Positions 25,048 to 32,757 of a stretch of DNA of 35,773 bases are shown here, piece after piece. Position 1 is the stretch's first letter, and each line of letters opens with the position of its first letter. The notes beneath the pieces were generated by a model. That model was not told the origin of the DNA. It saw only the letters and a program-made list of their open reading frames with translations, and searched no databases. The translations under genes and the position numbers were made by a program. This DNA comes from an uncultured Clostridia bacterium (GTDB lineage Bacteria > Bacillota > Clostridia > Oscillospirales > Oscillospiraceae): assembly GCA_946628965.1 (NCBI GenBank), contig CAMOXI010000016.1, positions 1-35,773 on the forward strand, written 5' to 3'.

Positions 25048-25066
25048 GAAAACCACCTCTGTGGTT

Positions 25067-25095
25067 AACATAATGTATTTCCCGGGCGGCGTCAA
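25067..25095 (-). promoter_or_regulatory. promoter of the small exported protein gene
   Basis: On the minus strand TTGACG (25095-25090) and TATGTT (25072-25067) are 17 bp apart, just before the start codon at 25047. It lies in the gap between the two minus-strand genes. Confidence 0.6.
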
Positions 25096-25128
25096 GGGCT
25101 TCGACAAAACTAGTGAAAATGCCGCCTG

Positions 25129-25740
25129 CTATGACTCGATGGGCTCCGCCGCCGCGACGCTGACCTCATAGGCGATGCGCTCCTCGGGGCCGAGGCCGGT
25201 GTTCTTGAGATAGCGGCGGCTCTGCACACGGCCTTCCAGACGCAGCCGCTGCCCGACGGACCAGCAGGCGGCCTCCCGGGCGAGGGAGCCCCAGCAGATG
25301 CAGGGCAGGTAGTCCGAGCGCCCGTAATGCCGGTTCACGGCCAGCATCAGGTCGCAGATATCCCGGCCCAGCGGGGTCTGCCGCAGGGTGGGCGGCTTGC
25401 AGAGTGTGCCGGTGAGACAGAGGCTGTTCTCGTCCTCCCCGTCGGAGCGGGAGAGCGCGTGGGCGAAGGCGGTGATGACCAGCTTTGCCCCCGTGCCGCT
25501 GCGGTTGTTGAAGCTGCGCAGCTCGCCCAGGATCTGCAGCTTTTCCGTCTCCTCCGGGGCGAAGGCCTCCAGCAGCTCCCGCCGGGCGATGACGTTGAGG
25601 ACATCCTCCGTGCCGGAGAGACGACGGACCGCCAGCGGGAACTGCCAGAACTCCGCGCCGCGGCTGCTGTGGGAAAAATGGGGCCGCCCCGCCAGCGTGC
25701 CGGTGAGGCGCAGGGCGTTGTTTTCCGAGATCATATCCAT
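25129..25740 (-). CDS. tandem OB-fold SSB-like protein
   Basis: The 203 residues contain two similar halves. Residues about 8-95 begin LRLTGTLAGRPHFSHSSRGA and include FWQFPLAVRR; residues about 105-200 begin LCLTGTLCKPPTLRQTPLGR and include CDLMLAVNRHYGRSDYLPC, followed by WGSLAREAACWSVGQRLRLEG. This TGxL...P...T..G....F.LAV pattern is that of the bacterial single-stranded-DNA-binding OB fold; the WG...A......G..... G segment is the typical second part. Canonical SSB has one OB fold and an acidic tail; here there are two folds and no tail, so it is a paralogue rather than the main SSB. GGAG lies seven bases before the ATG. deoC is divergent. Confidence 0.78.
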   Translation of the reverse strand: MDMISENNALRLTGTLAGRPHFSHSSRGAEFWQFPLAVRRLSGTEDVLNVIARRELLEAFAPEETEKLQILGELRSFNNRSGTGAKLVITAFAHALSRSDGEDENSLCLTGTLCKPPTLRQTPLGRDICDLMLAVNRHYGRSDYLPCICWGSLAREAACWSVGQRLRLEGRVQSRRYLKNTGLGPEERIAYEVSVAAAEPIES

Positions 25741-25796
25741 TGTTTTGCTCCTTCTGTCGGTGAAACTGTCTGCTTCAATCTATTCGGCCGGGGCAC

Positions 25797-25825
25797 TTGA
25801 ATATGACCGGGAAAACAGATATAAT
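25797..25825 (+). promoter_or_regulatory. promoter of deoC
   Basis: TTGAAT (25797-25802) and a consensus TATAAT (25820-25825) are separated by 17 bp. Transcription would start near 25832, with AAAGGAG and the ATG at 25855 close behind. No clear operator repeat is seen. Confidence 0.8.
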
Positions 25826-25854
25826 AGACGCACCAAAGAAAAAGGAGACTTCTT

Positions 25855-26538
25855 ATGGAAATCAAGGATATTCTGGAAAAATGCGACCATACCCTCCTGC
25901 GCGTGGACTGCACCAGCGAGGAGATCCGCAAACTCTGCGACCAGGCGATCAAATACCACTGCGCTTCCGTGTGCATCCCGCCCTGCCATGTGGCCGGGGC
26001 CAAGCGCTATGTGGGCGATCAGATGAAGGTCTGCACGGTCATCGGCTTCCCCAACGGCTACTGCACCAGCGCGGTGAAGGCCTTCGAGGCCGCCGACGCG
26101 GTGAAGAACGGCGCGGACGAGGTGGATATGGTCATCAACCTCTCCATGGTCAAGGACGGCTGCTGGGATCTGGTGGAAAAGGACATCCGGGCCGTGGCCG
26201 AGGCTGTGCCCGATACCCTGCTGAAGGTCATCATCGAATGCTGCCTGCTGACCGAGGAGGAGAAGATCAAGATGTGCGAGATCGTGACCAAGTGCGGCGC
26301 GGAGTACATTAAGACCTCCACCGGCTTCTCCAAGGGCGGCGCCACCCGGGAGGACGTGAAGCTCATGCGGGAGCACTGCCCCAGCTTTGTCATGGTCAAG
26401 GCGGCGGGCGGCATCTCCTCCCTGCAGGACGCGGAGGACTTCATCGCCCTTGGAGCCGAGCGGCTCGGCACCAGCCGGATCGTAAAGCTCGCCATGGAGC
26501 TGGAGAACGCCGAAGGCGCGCCGGACGAAAAGTACTGA
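25855..26538 (+). CDS. deoC: deoxyribose-phosphate aldolase
   Basis: DeoC splits 2-deoxyribose-5-phosphate into glyceraldehyde-3-phosphate and acetaldehyde in deoxynucleoside breakdown. The 227-residue TIM barrel shows CDHTLLRVDCT at the N-terminus, the VIGFPNGYCTSAVKAFEA phosphate region, EVDMVINLSMVKDG, the Schiff-base lysine K153 in YIKTSTGFSKGGAT and the second catalytic lysine K182 in VKAAGGI. It has its own promoter and terminator and no deoA, deoD or pdp partner, so it is a monocistronic unit here. Confidence 0.97.
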   Translation: MEIKDILEKCDHTLLRVDCTSEEIRKLCDQAIKYHCASVCIPPCHVAGAKRYVGDQMKVCTVIGFPNGYCTSAVKAFEAADAVKNGADEVDMVINLSMVKDGCWDLVEKDIRAVAEAVPDTLLKVIIECCLLTEEEKIKMCEIVTKCGAEYIKTSTGFSKGGATREDVKLMREHCPSFVMVKAAGGISSLQDAEDFIALGAERLGTSRIVKLAMELENAEGAPDEKY

Positions 26539-26544
26539 TAAGCG

Positions 26545-26581
26545 AAAAGAGCTGTGAAAACTATGTTTTCACAGCTCTTTT
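26545..26581 (+). terminator. intrinsic terminator of deoC
   Basis: A 17-bp perfect stem AAAAGAGCTGTGAAAAC / GTTTTCACAGCTCTTTT with a 3-nt loop directly follows the deoC stop. It also reads as a terminator for the convergent lipoprotein gene. Confidence 0.92.
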
Positions 26582-26619
26582 CAAGTGATGAGTGATCGGT
26601 GGCAGGTGGCCCGCAGGCA

Positions 26620-27681
26620 TTATTCCACGGTAATGTAGGCGATGTTGGTCTCGGCGCTGCCGCCGGGGCCGAAGAACCAGGCGACCACGCCCCAGCCGTC
26701 CAGCGCCGCTGGCACATTGCTCACGCCCAGCGTGTCCTTCGGCAGTACCTCCAGCTCCAGCCCGGGCAGCTGCGCTTTGGCATCCTCCAGCGCATAGTAG
26801 ACGCCCTCCGGGTCCACCAGCATCCAGGTGAGCTGATCGGCGTTGTCCGCGTGGGCGATGAACCAGGCCTTGCCGCCGATGGACAGCACTTCACCGGTGG
26901 GGTGCTTGGTGATGACGATCTCCGGGCCGTCCGGCATGATCTCTTCGATGGAGAGACTGCCGACCTGGGTCCACACAAAAGGCGGGGAGCTCTGCTCCAT
27001 GCCGGCGAAGACTTTCGCGGGCCAGGCATCATATTCCGCTTCGCTGATGGCGTTCCCGTCAGCGTCGGTGCAGGTGATATGCTCACCGCTATCGTCGTTC
27101 AGCGTCTCCCGGGAGGCGAGGGGCTGATAGCTCAGCTTCCCATCGGAGAGACAGAGATCGCACAGCGTCTCGTAGTGCTGGGCCGCACCGACCCGCGTCA
27201 GATCGGTAAAGAGATAGTGATAGAGCCCCGAGGCGCTGTCGTAATAGCAGGGCGCCTCCTCCACAATGATCTCGGGCCAGGCGAAAAACTCCTCCTCGGC
27301 ATAGTCCGCCGTGCAGTGGTCGAGACCGTCAAAGGCGGCGTTTACCTCCCGGCACTCGACGTAGGTGAAGATGCCGCTGCCCTGGGTCGAGGCGGCAAGC
27401 ACCTCCAGCCTGCCGTTGTGGTCCAGGTCGGTGAAGGCGTAGAACCAGGGCTCCGGCCCGTCCGGGAAGCGCCACTCCGCATAGTGATCCATCAGAAGCT
27501 GCCGCTGCTCCGACTCAGACGGAAGCGCGGGCGCTGGCGTTTCGGGCGCAGGCGTGCTCTCCTGCTGCGTTGCCTCAACGGTCGGGACGGGCACCGCGGT
27601 CTCCGCCGCGGGGGCGGCCGTGCCGCAGCCGGCGAGCAGCTGAAGGCTGAAAAGGGTCAGAAGAATCAGCGAGCGTTTCAT
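26620..27681 (-). CDS. lipoprotein of unknown function with an EF-hand-like loop
   Basis: The chosen ATG (AGAGAGG upstream) gives 353 residues; the longer open frame upstream lacks a signal peptide at its start and crosses the promoter. The N-terminus MKRSLILLTLFSLQLLAGC is a lipoprotein signal with C20, followed by a Pro/Thr/Ala-rich linker (about 21-55). Residues near 75-90 hold FTDLDHNGRLEVL, a calcium-loop-like DxDxNG repeat seen in EF-hand and dockerin-like folds. TDADGNAISEAEYDAW around 215 is a second such loop. The C-terminal part (about 250-353) is beta-rich. It should be surface-attached. I cannot name a family. It has its own promoter. Confidence 0.8.
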   Translation of the reverse strand: MKRSLILLTLFSLQLLAGCGTAAPAAETAVPVPTVEATQQESTPAPETPAPALPSESEQRQLLMDHYAEWRFPDGPEPWFYAFTDLDHNGRLEVLAASTQGSGIFTYVECREVNAAFDGLDHCTADYAEEEFFAWPEIIVEEAPCYYDSASGLYHYLFTDLTRVGAAQHYETLCDLCLSDGKLSYQPLASRETLNDDSGEHITCTDADGNAISEAEYDAWPAKVFAGMEQSSPPFVWTQVGSLSIEEIMPDGPEIVITKHPTGEVLSIGGKAWFIAHADNADQLTWMLVDPEGVYYALEDAKAQLPGLELEVLPKDTLGVSNVPAALDGWGVVAWFFGPGGSAETNIAYITVE

Positions 27682-27712
27682 GGGCTGAACCTCTCTCTTT
27701 CTTGATGCCTTC

Positions 27713-27741
27713 ATTCTAGCGCATAATCCGCGGCAGGACAA
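27713..27741 (-). promoter_or_regulatory. promoter of the lipoprotein gene
   Basis: On the minus strand TTGTCC (27741-27736) and TAGAAT (27718-27713) are 17 bp apart, about 30 bp before the start codon at 27681. Confidence 0.6.
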
Positions 27742-27796
27742 CATAAGATTTCTTAAAGGACGGAAAAGAAAAGCACGGAAAAAACGGGAAAAGCCC

Positions 27797-27825
27797 TTGA
27801 CAAAGCGGGAAAAGACTGCTATATT
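27797..27825 (+). promoter_or_regulatory. promoter of the infC-rpmI-rplT operon
   Basis: A consensus TTGACA (27797-27802) and TATATT (27820-27825) are 17 bp apart, with TG one base before the -10. Transcription from about 27832 yields a leader of roughly 175 nt before infC. Confidence 0.85.
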
Positions 27826-27832
27826 ATCAGAG

Positions 27833-27968
27833 CTAAAACAAAGAAGGTACGGCATCCCCGTCCTCACCCGGCGGCATCTGGTCGGCGCGGGTTAATAAGA
27901 GCAACGCCCTGAGAGGGGAGTAACGCTGTTTTTATGCGCGGATGCTGTGCGTCCGCGCTTTATTTGTT
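27833..27968 (+). promoter_or_regulatory. infC operon leader with attenuator (L20-leader-like)
   Basis: The leader runs from the transcription start to a terminator hairpin at 27936-27958, stem GCGCGGATGC / GCGTCCGCGC with one G-T pair, followed by TTTATTTG. Upstream are a CCCT/AGGG stem within the segment AACGCCCTGAGAGGGGAG and other pairing possibilities that could form an alternative structure. In Bacillus, ribosomal protein L20 binds the leader of this operon and favours termination; position and layout here agree, but I did not fold the RNA or compare it with the L20 leader model. Confidence 0.7.
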
Positions 27969-28007
27969 GTCCGATTTTCTAACCGTATTTATTCGGAGGT
28001 GTTTCTC

Positions 28008-28580
28008 ATCGCAAACGCGGTTCATCAAATCAACGAAGAGATCCTTGACAAGGAAGTGCGCCTGATCGGCGCCGAGGGCGAGCAGCTGGGCATCATGTCC
28101 TCCGCTGAGGCTCTGAAGATCGCAGAGGAACGCGAGCTGGACCTAGTCAAGATCGCTCCGGGCTCCAATCCTCCCGTCTGCAAGATCATGGACTACGGCA
28201 AGTTCCGCTTCGAGCAGACCAAGAAGGAGAAGGAAGCCAAGAAGAATCAGCGCGTCATCGAGATCAAGGAGATCCGCATGTCTCCGGGCATCGATACCAA
28301 TGACTTCAACACCAAGCTGAAGAACGGTCAGAAGTTCCTGGCCGACGGCGACCGGGTCAAGGTGTCTGTGCGCTTTCGCGGGCGCGAGATGGCCCATACC
28401 GAGATCGGCGCAGAACTGCTGAAGGATTTTGCGGCCAAGTGCGCGGATATCGCCAATATGGATAAAGCACCCAAGCTGGAAGGGCGGAACATGTCCATGT
28501 TCCTCTCTCCCAAGCCCGTCACACCGGCCAAGAAGCCGGCAAGGCCCAAAGCGCCCAAGGCTCCCGAGGCCGAAGGCTGA
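28008..28580 (+). CDS. infC: translation initiation factor IF-3, apparent AUC start
   Basis: IF-3 binds the 30S subunit and checks the start codon. The core (VRLIGAEGEQLGIMSSAEAL, KIAPGSNPPVCKIMDYGKFR, then IKEIRMSPGIDTNDFNTKL and FRGREMAHTEIGAELL) is unmistakable, followed by a Pro/Ala/Lys-rich tail. No ATG, GTG or TTG fits at the expected start: the first in-frame ATG (27942) lies within the attenuator hairpin. GGAGGTG at 27995-28001 is followed after six bases by ATC (28008), which gives a 190-residue protein beginning ANAVHQINEEI after the initiator. Rare start codons in infC are a known device for autoregulation. A GTG at 28000 overlaps the SD sequence and is less likely. Confidence 0.93.
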   Translation: MANAVHQINEEILDKEVRLIGAEGEQLGIMSSAEALKIAEERELDLVKIAPGSNPPVCKIMDYGKFRFEQTKKEKEAKKNQRVIEIKEIRMSPGIDTNDFNTKLKNGQKFLADGDRVKVSVRFRGREMAHTEIGAELLKDFAAKCADIANMDKAPKLEGRNMSMFLSPKPVTPAKKPARPKAPKAPEAEG

Positions 28581-28588
28581 ATTTCCCT

Positions 28589-28874
28589 CCATTGCAAAAC
28601 AGGTTTTGCAATGGAAATACTCGCGCATACGTCAGAAGAAACTCGCACCGCTCCGTTTCCGTCAAGAATGACGAAAACTGCGCTCTGCTCCTTCCTTCTT
28701 CCTATTCAAAATCAAAGCAAACGCTTTGATTTTGTGAGGAAAGCGGAAGAAACGGATATGAAGCTTTCGCTAAAAGCGGAAGCGAAATGGAGTGAGTTTC
28801 GCTTGACGCCGGCGCGAGGGCTCGCACAAGCTCGCCTCAGGGTGTTATTGAGACGGCAAAGCCGCCTCAATAAC
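28589..28874. repeat. foldback DNA block between infC and rpmI
   Basis: Three elements lie in a row without a gene. First, CCATTGCAAAAC / GTTTTGCAATGG (28589-28614). Second, a long imperfect inverted repeat, 28620-28818, whose arms pair at several points in order: CTCGCGC with GCGCGAG (28620-28626 and 28812-28818), CGTCA with TGACG, GAAACTC with GAGTTTC and CTCCGTTTC with GAAATGGAG, around a perfect central hairpin CAAAATCAAAGC / GCTTTGATTTTG (28707-28734). Third, GTTATTGAG / CTCAATAAC (28844-28874) with one inner mismatch. The block splits a normally compact operon. It is probably a miniature element insertion; the RNA would be strongly folded. Confidence 0.75.
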
Positions 28875-28959
28875 GATTAAAACCCCACGGGGCAAAATCA
28901 ATTCTGTTTGCAACTGTCGCAATCGGCTAGCAGGCAAATTACGTAAAGGAGAAATCATC

Positions 28960-29157
28960 ATGCCCAAACTGAAGACCCACAGCGGTGCCAAGAAGAGATT
29001 CAATCTCACCAAGACCGGCAAAGTAAAACGCGCTCACGCGTTCAAGAGCCATATCCTCACCAAGAAGGACACCAAGCGCTGCCGCCGTCTGCGCTCCGAG
29101 GCTTATGCCGACGTGACCAACGTAGCAACCATCAAGAAAATGATCCCTTACAAATAA
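28960..29157 (+). CDS. rpmI: 50S ribosomal protein L35
   Basis: The 65-residue basic protein starts [20 protein letters not shown] and ends in a KMIPYK tail, as L35 does. It is part of the large ribosomal subunit. AAAGGAG lies about nine bases upstream. The gap from infC, about 380 bp, is unusually long for this operon because of the foldback block; from rpmI to rplT it is only 29 bp. Confidence 0.97.
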   Translation: MPKLKTHSGAKKRFNLTKTGKVKRAHAFKSHILTKKDTKRCRRLRSEAYADVTNVATIKKMIPYK

Positions 29158-29186
29158 GGGCAGACGGACGATAGGAGGATATACTA

Positions 29187-29546
29187 ATGGCAAGAGTTAA
29201 AGGCGCAATGATGACCCGCAAGCACCGGAACAAGGTTCTGGGCCTGGCCAAGGGTTACTGGGGCAACAAGTCCCGTCACTATAAGATGGCTAACGAGCAG
29301 CTGATGAAGTCCGGCCGCTATGCTTACGTCGGCCGCAAGCAGAAGAAGCGTGACTTCCGCCAGCTGTGGATCACCCGTATCAGCGCGGGCTGCAAGGCCA
29401 ACGGCATGAACTACTCCAGCTTCATGCACGGTCTGAAGGTCGCCGGCATCAACATGAACCGCAAGATGCTCTCTGAGACTGCGATCCATGATCCCGCCGC
29501 TTTCACCGCCCTGTGCGACACTGCGAAGAACGCCGTCAAGGCCTGA
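29187..29546 (+). CDS. rplT: 50S ribosomal protein L20
   Basis: The 119-residue protein begins [20 protein letters not shown] and shows the conserved [20 protein letters not shown] and [16 protein letters not shown] ([16 protein letters not shown]) blocks. L20 binds 23S rRNA early in 50S assembly and, in Firmicutes, represses its own operon by binding the leader. TAGGAGG lies upstream of the ATG. The terminator at 29567 ends the operon. Confidence 0.97.
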   Translation: MARVKGAMMTRKHRNKVLGLAKGYWGNKSRHYKMANEQLMKSGRYAYVGRKQKKRDFRQLWITRISAGCKANGMNYSSFMHGLKVAGINMNRKMLSETAIHDPAAFTALCDTAKNAVKA

Positions 29547-29566
29547 TTCGCAGAGAAAGATACGAT

Positions 29567-29600
29567 AAAAGCCGCCGTGGTTTGACCGCGGCGGCTTTTT
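29567..29600 (+). terminator. intrinsic terminator of the infC-rpmI-rplT operon
   Basis: Stem AAAAGCCGCCG(TGG) pairs with the complementary (ACC)-GCGGCGGCTTTT side ending at 29599, loop TTTGA; the T-run is the 3' side of the stem. Confidence 0.9.
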
Positions 29601-29643
29601 CATGCCCGGTGCAAACGAAATCGAAGAATGCCGTCGTGCGCGG

Positions 29644-29672
29644 TTGCTTTATCCGGCGCGGGAAGCTACAAT
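29644..29672 (+). promoter_or_regulatory. promoter of the TolB-like gene
   Basis: TTGCTT (29644-29649) and TACAAT (29667-29672) are separated by 17 bp. The ATG at 29718 follows a leader of about 40 nt. Confidence 0.6.
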
Positions 29673-29717
29673 GGAAACAGAATAGCGAAAAGCTTCACTG
29701 CGGAGGAGGAAGACAGC

Positions 29718-30593
29718 ATGGCAAAGAGAACGAGCATCCTCAGCATCTTGGATACCGAAAGCGGTGAAGTGCGGGAAGTCGCCCGCTTCGACCATTTGAT
29801 CGAGGCGCCGAACTGGCTGCGGAATGAAAACAGACTGCTCTATAACGACGGCGGGCGGATCTATACCCTGGATCTGGAGAGCGGCGAAATCTGCCTGCTG
29901 GACACCGGGGCGTGCACTGGCTGCAACAACGACCATGTGCTTTCGCCGGATGGGACGATGCTGGCCGTGAGCCACGGCGGCATGGAAGAGGGGCGCTACT
30001 TCTGCCGGATCCATACGCTGCCCATCGGGGGCGGCACGCCCCGCTGCGTCACGCCGAACAGCCCCAGCTTCCTGCACGGCTGGTCGCCGGACGGAGAGGA
30101 ACTGAGCTACTGCGCCTTCCGGCAGCGGGAGGGCCGCCTTGCCGTGGATATTTACATCATCCCGGCCGCGGGCGGCGAGGAGCGCCGCCTGACGGACGGG
30201 GGCTTCAACGACGGCCCGGAGTACAGCCCGAACGGGAACTATATCTGGTTCAACAGCACCCGCAGCGGCCTCATGCAGATCTGGCGCATGCGCCGGGACG
30301 GCAGCGAGCAGACCCAGATGACCCATACAGAGCGCAACAACTGGTTTGCCCACCCCTCGCCGGACGGGAAGAAGGTAGTCTTCCTCTCCTATCGCAAGGG
30401 CGACCTGAAGCCGGAGGAGCATCTGCCCGATCTGCCGGTGGAGCTCTGGCTGATGGGGCCGGAGGGGGAGGACGCCCGCCCTGTGCTCTCCCTCTTCGGC
30501 GGGCAGGGCAGCATCAACGTCAATTCCTGGGCGCCCGACAGCTGCCGCCTGGCCTTTGTCCGCTATGAGCTGGGGGAGGAGACCGAAGGCTGA
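29718..30593 (+). CDS. TolB-like beta-propeller protein, cytoplasmic
   Basis: GGAGGA before ATG 29718 fixes the start; an in-frame upstream ATG lacks a ribosome-binding site. The 291 residues contain repeated PD40-type blades: LSPDGTMLAVSHGG, WSPDGEELSYCAFRQ, YSPNGNYIWFNSTRSGLMQI, PSPDGKKVVFLSYRKGD and WAPDSCRLAFVRYEL. About six blades fit a propeller. There is no signal peptide, so unlike TolB it should stay in the cytoplasm. These proteins are often annotated as TolB-family or DUF-type; no enzymatic residues are evident. It is monocistronic between its own promoter and the terminator at 30610. Confidence 0.85.
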   Translation: MAKRTSILSILDTESGEVREVARFDHLIEAPNWLRNENRLLYNDGGRIYTLDLESGEICLLDTGACTGCNNDHVLSPDGTMLAVSHGGMEEGRYFCRIHTLPIGGGTPRCVTPNSPSFLHGWSPDGEELSYCAFRQREGRLAVDIYIIPAAGGEERRLTDGGFNDGPEYSPNGNYIWFNSTRSGLMQIWRMRRDGSEQTQMTHTERNNWFAHPSPDGKKVVFLSYRKGDLKPEEHLPDLPVELWLMGPEGEDARPVLSLFGGQGSINVNSWAPDSCRLAFVRYELGEETEG

Positions 30594-30609
30594 TCGAATC
30601 AATACGGGG

Positions 30610-30646
30610 AAGGCCCGCTTTCGCTGTGAACGAAAGCGGGCCTTTT
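30610..30646. terminator. bidirectional intrinsic terminator
   Basis: A 14-bp stem AAGGCCCGCTTTCG / CGAAAGCGGGCCTT (30610-30623, 30631-30644) with T-runs serves the convergent TolB-like and thioredoxin-domain genes. Confidence 0.9.
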
Positions 30647-30659
30647 CAGCTTATGCGCA

Positions 30660-32642
30660 TTATTCGGTAAACGGAAGCCCGCAGGCGCCGTTCTGGCAGA
30701 GGTAATAGGTCGGCTTTCCGTCCTGCTGCACCATGGCGGCGGTGAAAGGGGCCGCCTCGGCGAGCGCCTCATCCCCGGGGCGCTTCAGGAGCACCGTGAG
30801 CTCCGGGGCATAACGGCCGAGCGCCGCGCGCAGCATGGGCGCGGGCGCGTCGCTTACGCACACCAGCTCCCGCGTGGGAAAGACCCGGCTCTGCAGCGCC
30901 GTCAGCGCAAAGACGATGCCGGCGGGATAGCGCTCCGCCCGGGCGCAGAGAAGAGCCAGCAGCCTGTCGCAGCGCTCCGTCCACTTCGCCTCGCCCGTCA
31001 TGCGCCCCAGCTCCGCGAAGAGCACCGCTGCGCCGCTGCTGCCCGAGGGCATGGCCCCGTCATAAAACTCCTGCGGCCGTTTGAGCAGCGTTTCCGCTGT
31101 GTCGGGCGTGCGGTAAAACCCGCCTTTGCCGTCGGCAAAATGGGCGGACACATGTTCAGCCAGCCTTGCAGCCTGCAGGATGTGCCGCGCGTCAAAGTCC
31201 AGCCGGTAAAGCTCCAGCAGCCCCAGGGCGGTGAAGACGCAGTCGTCCAGCTGGGCGGGCAGGGGAGCGCGCTCGTCTGCGTAGCAGACGGCGGCAAAGT
31301 CTTCGGGGCTGTCCGCCCCGGCCGTATGCAGCAGGAAATCCGCCAGAGCCTTTGCCGCCGCAGTGTAGCGCGGATCGTCAAAGACCCGGGCCGCCCGGGC
31401 GAGGGCTATCAGCATCAGCCCGTTCCAGCCGGAGAGCAGCTTGGTGTCCGCCCGCAGGGTGCAGCGCTCCTGCCGCCAGAGCCGCAGCCGCTCCACGTCG
31501 TCCTCGTAACCCTCCGGGATCAGGTTCCAGCGCTGGTTGATGAGCAGGTTGGGGATGCTTTTGCCGTGGAAGTTGCCCTCCTCTGTGATATCATAGCACT
31601 CGCAGATGCGTTTGCCGTGCTCCTCGCCCAGAGCAGTACGGACTTCCGAAGGGGTGAAGAGGTAGTATTTGCCCTCTTCGCCTTCGCTGTCCGCGTCCTG
31701 GCCGCTGCAGAAGCCGCCGTTATCCAGCCGCAGCTCCCGCAGGCAGTAGTCCAGCGTGTTCTCGGCCACGCTGCGCCAGAGAGCGTAGTGCCCGTCCTGC
31801 CAGGCCTCGGTATAGCAGAGAGCCAGCAGGGCGTTGTCGTAGAGCGTCTTTTCAAAGTGCGGGGCCAGCCATTCCCGGTCGGTGCTGTAGCGGCAGAAGC
31901 CGCCGCCGAGATGGTCGTAGATGCCGCCGCGGTACATCTGCTGCAGCGTGAATTCCGCCATCTGCCGCAGACCTTTGTCCCCGCTGAAGGCGCTCTGCCG
32001 CAGCAGAAAGAGGAGATTCTGCGGCGCGGGGAACTTGGGCGCCGTGCCGAAGCCGCCGTATTCGGCGTCATAGGAGGCGCGCAGCTGCTCACTCGCTTTT
32101 TTCAGAAAGCTCTCGTCGGCGCTGCCGCCATCCGTCTCCGCCGCCTCCTGCCGGAGCCAGGCGGTGAGCTCCGCCCCGGTTTTCAGGAGCGAAGCGCGGT
32201 CGCTCCGCCAGCGGCCCGCCAGCGCCCGCAGCAGGGGCAGCAGGCCCACCCGCCCGCCGCGGTTTTCGCGGGGGAGATACGTCCCTGCAAAGAAGGGCTG
32301 CTGCTCCGGCGTCATGATGATCGTGAGGGGCCAGCCGCCGCTGCCGTTGACCGCGGTGCAGACCTCCATATACACGCTGTCCACGTCCGGTCGCTCCTCC
32401 CGGTCCACCTTCACCGGCACATAGTCACGGTTCAGCACGGCGGCCACGGTCTCGTTTTCAAAGGACTCCCGGGCCATCACATGGCACCAGTGGCAGGTGG
32501 CGTAGCCGATGGAGAGAAAGACGGGCTTGTCCTCCCGCCGGGCCTTCTCGAAGGCCTCCGGCCCCCAGGGGTACCAGTCCACCGGGTTTTCGGCGTGCTG
32601 CAGCAGATAGGGCGAGCGCTCGTTTATCAGATGATTCGACAT
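30660..32642 (-). CDS. thioredoxin-domain protein of the YyaL/DUF255 family
   Basis: The 660-residue protein begins [20 protein letters not shown], the DUF255 signature, and has a redox-type CHWC motif at 50-53 ([16 protein letters not shown]) in a thioredoxin-like domain of about 150 residues. The rest (about 180-620) is an alpha/alpha-barrel-like region with [20 protein letters not shown] and [18 protein letters not shown], resembling N-acyl-glucosamine epimerase folds. Homologues include Bacillus YyaL and human SPATA20; the substrate is unknown. GGAGG lies nine bases upstream. It is cytoplasmic by sequence. Confidence 0.93.
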   Translation of the reverse strand: MSNHLINERSPYLLQHAENPVDWYPWGPEAFEKARREDKPVFLSIGYATCHWCHVMARESFENETVAAVLNRDYVPVKVDREERPDVDSVYMEVCTAVNGSGGWPLTIIMTPEQQPFFAGTYLPRENRGGRVGLLPLLRALAGRWRSDRASLLKTGAELTAWLRQEAAETDGGSADESFLKKASEQLRASYDAEYGGFGTAPKFPAPQNLLFLLRQSAFSGDKGLRQMAEFTLQQMYRGGIYDHLGGGFCRYSTDREWLAPHFEKTLYDNALLALCYTEAWQDGHYALWRSVAENTLDYCLRELRLDNGGFCSGQDADSEGEEGKYYLFTPSEVRTALGEEHGKRICECYDITEEGNFHGKSIPNLLINQRWNLIPEGYEDDVERLRLWRQERCTLRADTKLLSGWNGLMLIALARAARVFDDPRYTAAAKALADFLLHTAGADSPEDFAAVCYADERAPLPAQLDDCVFTALGLLELYRLDFDARHILQAARLAEHVSAHFADGKGGFYRTPDTAETLLKRPQEFYDGAMPSGSSGAAVLFAELGRMTGEAKWTERCDRLLALLCARAERYPAGIVFALTALQSRVFPTRELVCVSDAPAPMLRAALGRYAPELTVLLKRPGDEALAEAAPFTAAMVQQDGKPTYYLCQNGACGLPFTE

Positions 32643-32668
32643 GGAACATCCTCCCGGGATGAAAAAGA

Positions 32669-32697
32669 TTTACACAAAGAGGGATTTGGATTATACT
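32669..32697 (+). promoter_or_regulatory. promoter of the TPR-DUF4037 genes
   Basis: TTTACA (32669-32674) and TATACT (32692-32697) have a 17-bp spacer. It lies within the region transcribed from the opposing promoter at 32714-32743. Confidence 0.6.
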
Positions 32698-32713
32698 TAA
32701 AACACTGATCACT

Positions 32714-32743
32714 ATTATACACGGAAACTACCGATTCTTGCAA
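32714..32743 (-). promoter_or_regulatory. promoter of the YyaL/DUF255 gene
   Basis: On the minus strand TTGCAA (32743-32738) and a consensus TATAAT (32719-32714) are 18 bp apart. Its transcript passes through the plus-strand promoter at 32669-32697, so the two should interfere. Confidence 0.6.
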
Positions 32744-32757
32744 GTGAGGTCATCACC

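Noticed and set aside
27942..28007. N-terminal extension of IF-3 from the first in-frame ATG
   Set aside because: That ATG lies within the attenuator hairpin, lacks a ribosome-binding site, and the extension resembles no IF-3.
28611..28880. Small open frame in the foldback block
   Set aside because: The sequence is dominated by inverted repeats and shows no ribosome-binding site or family motif.
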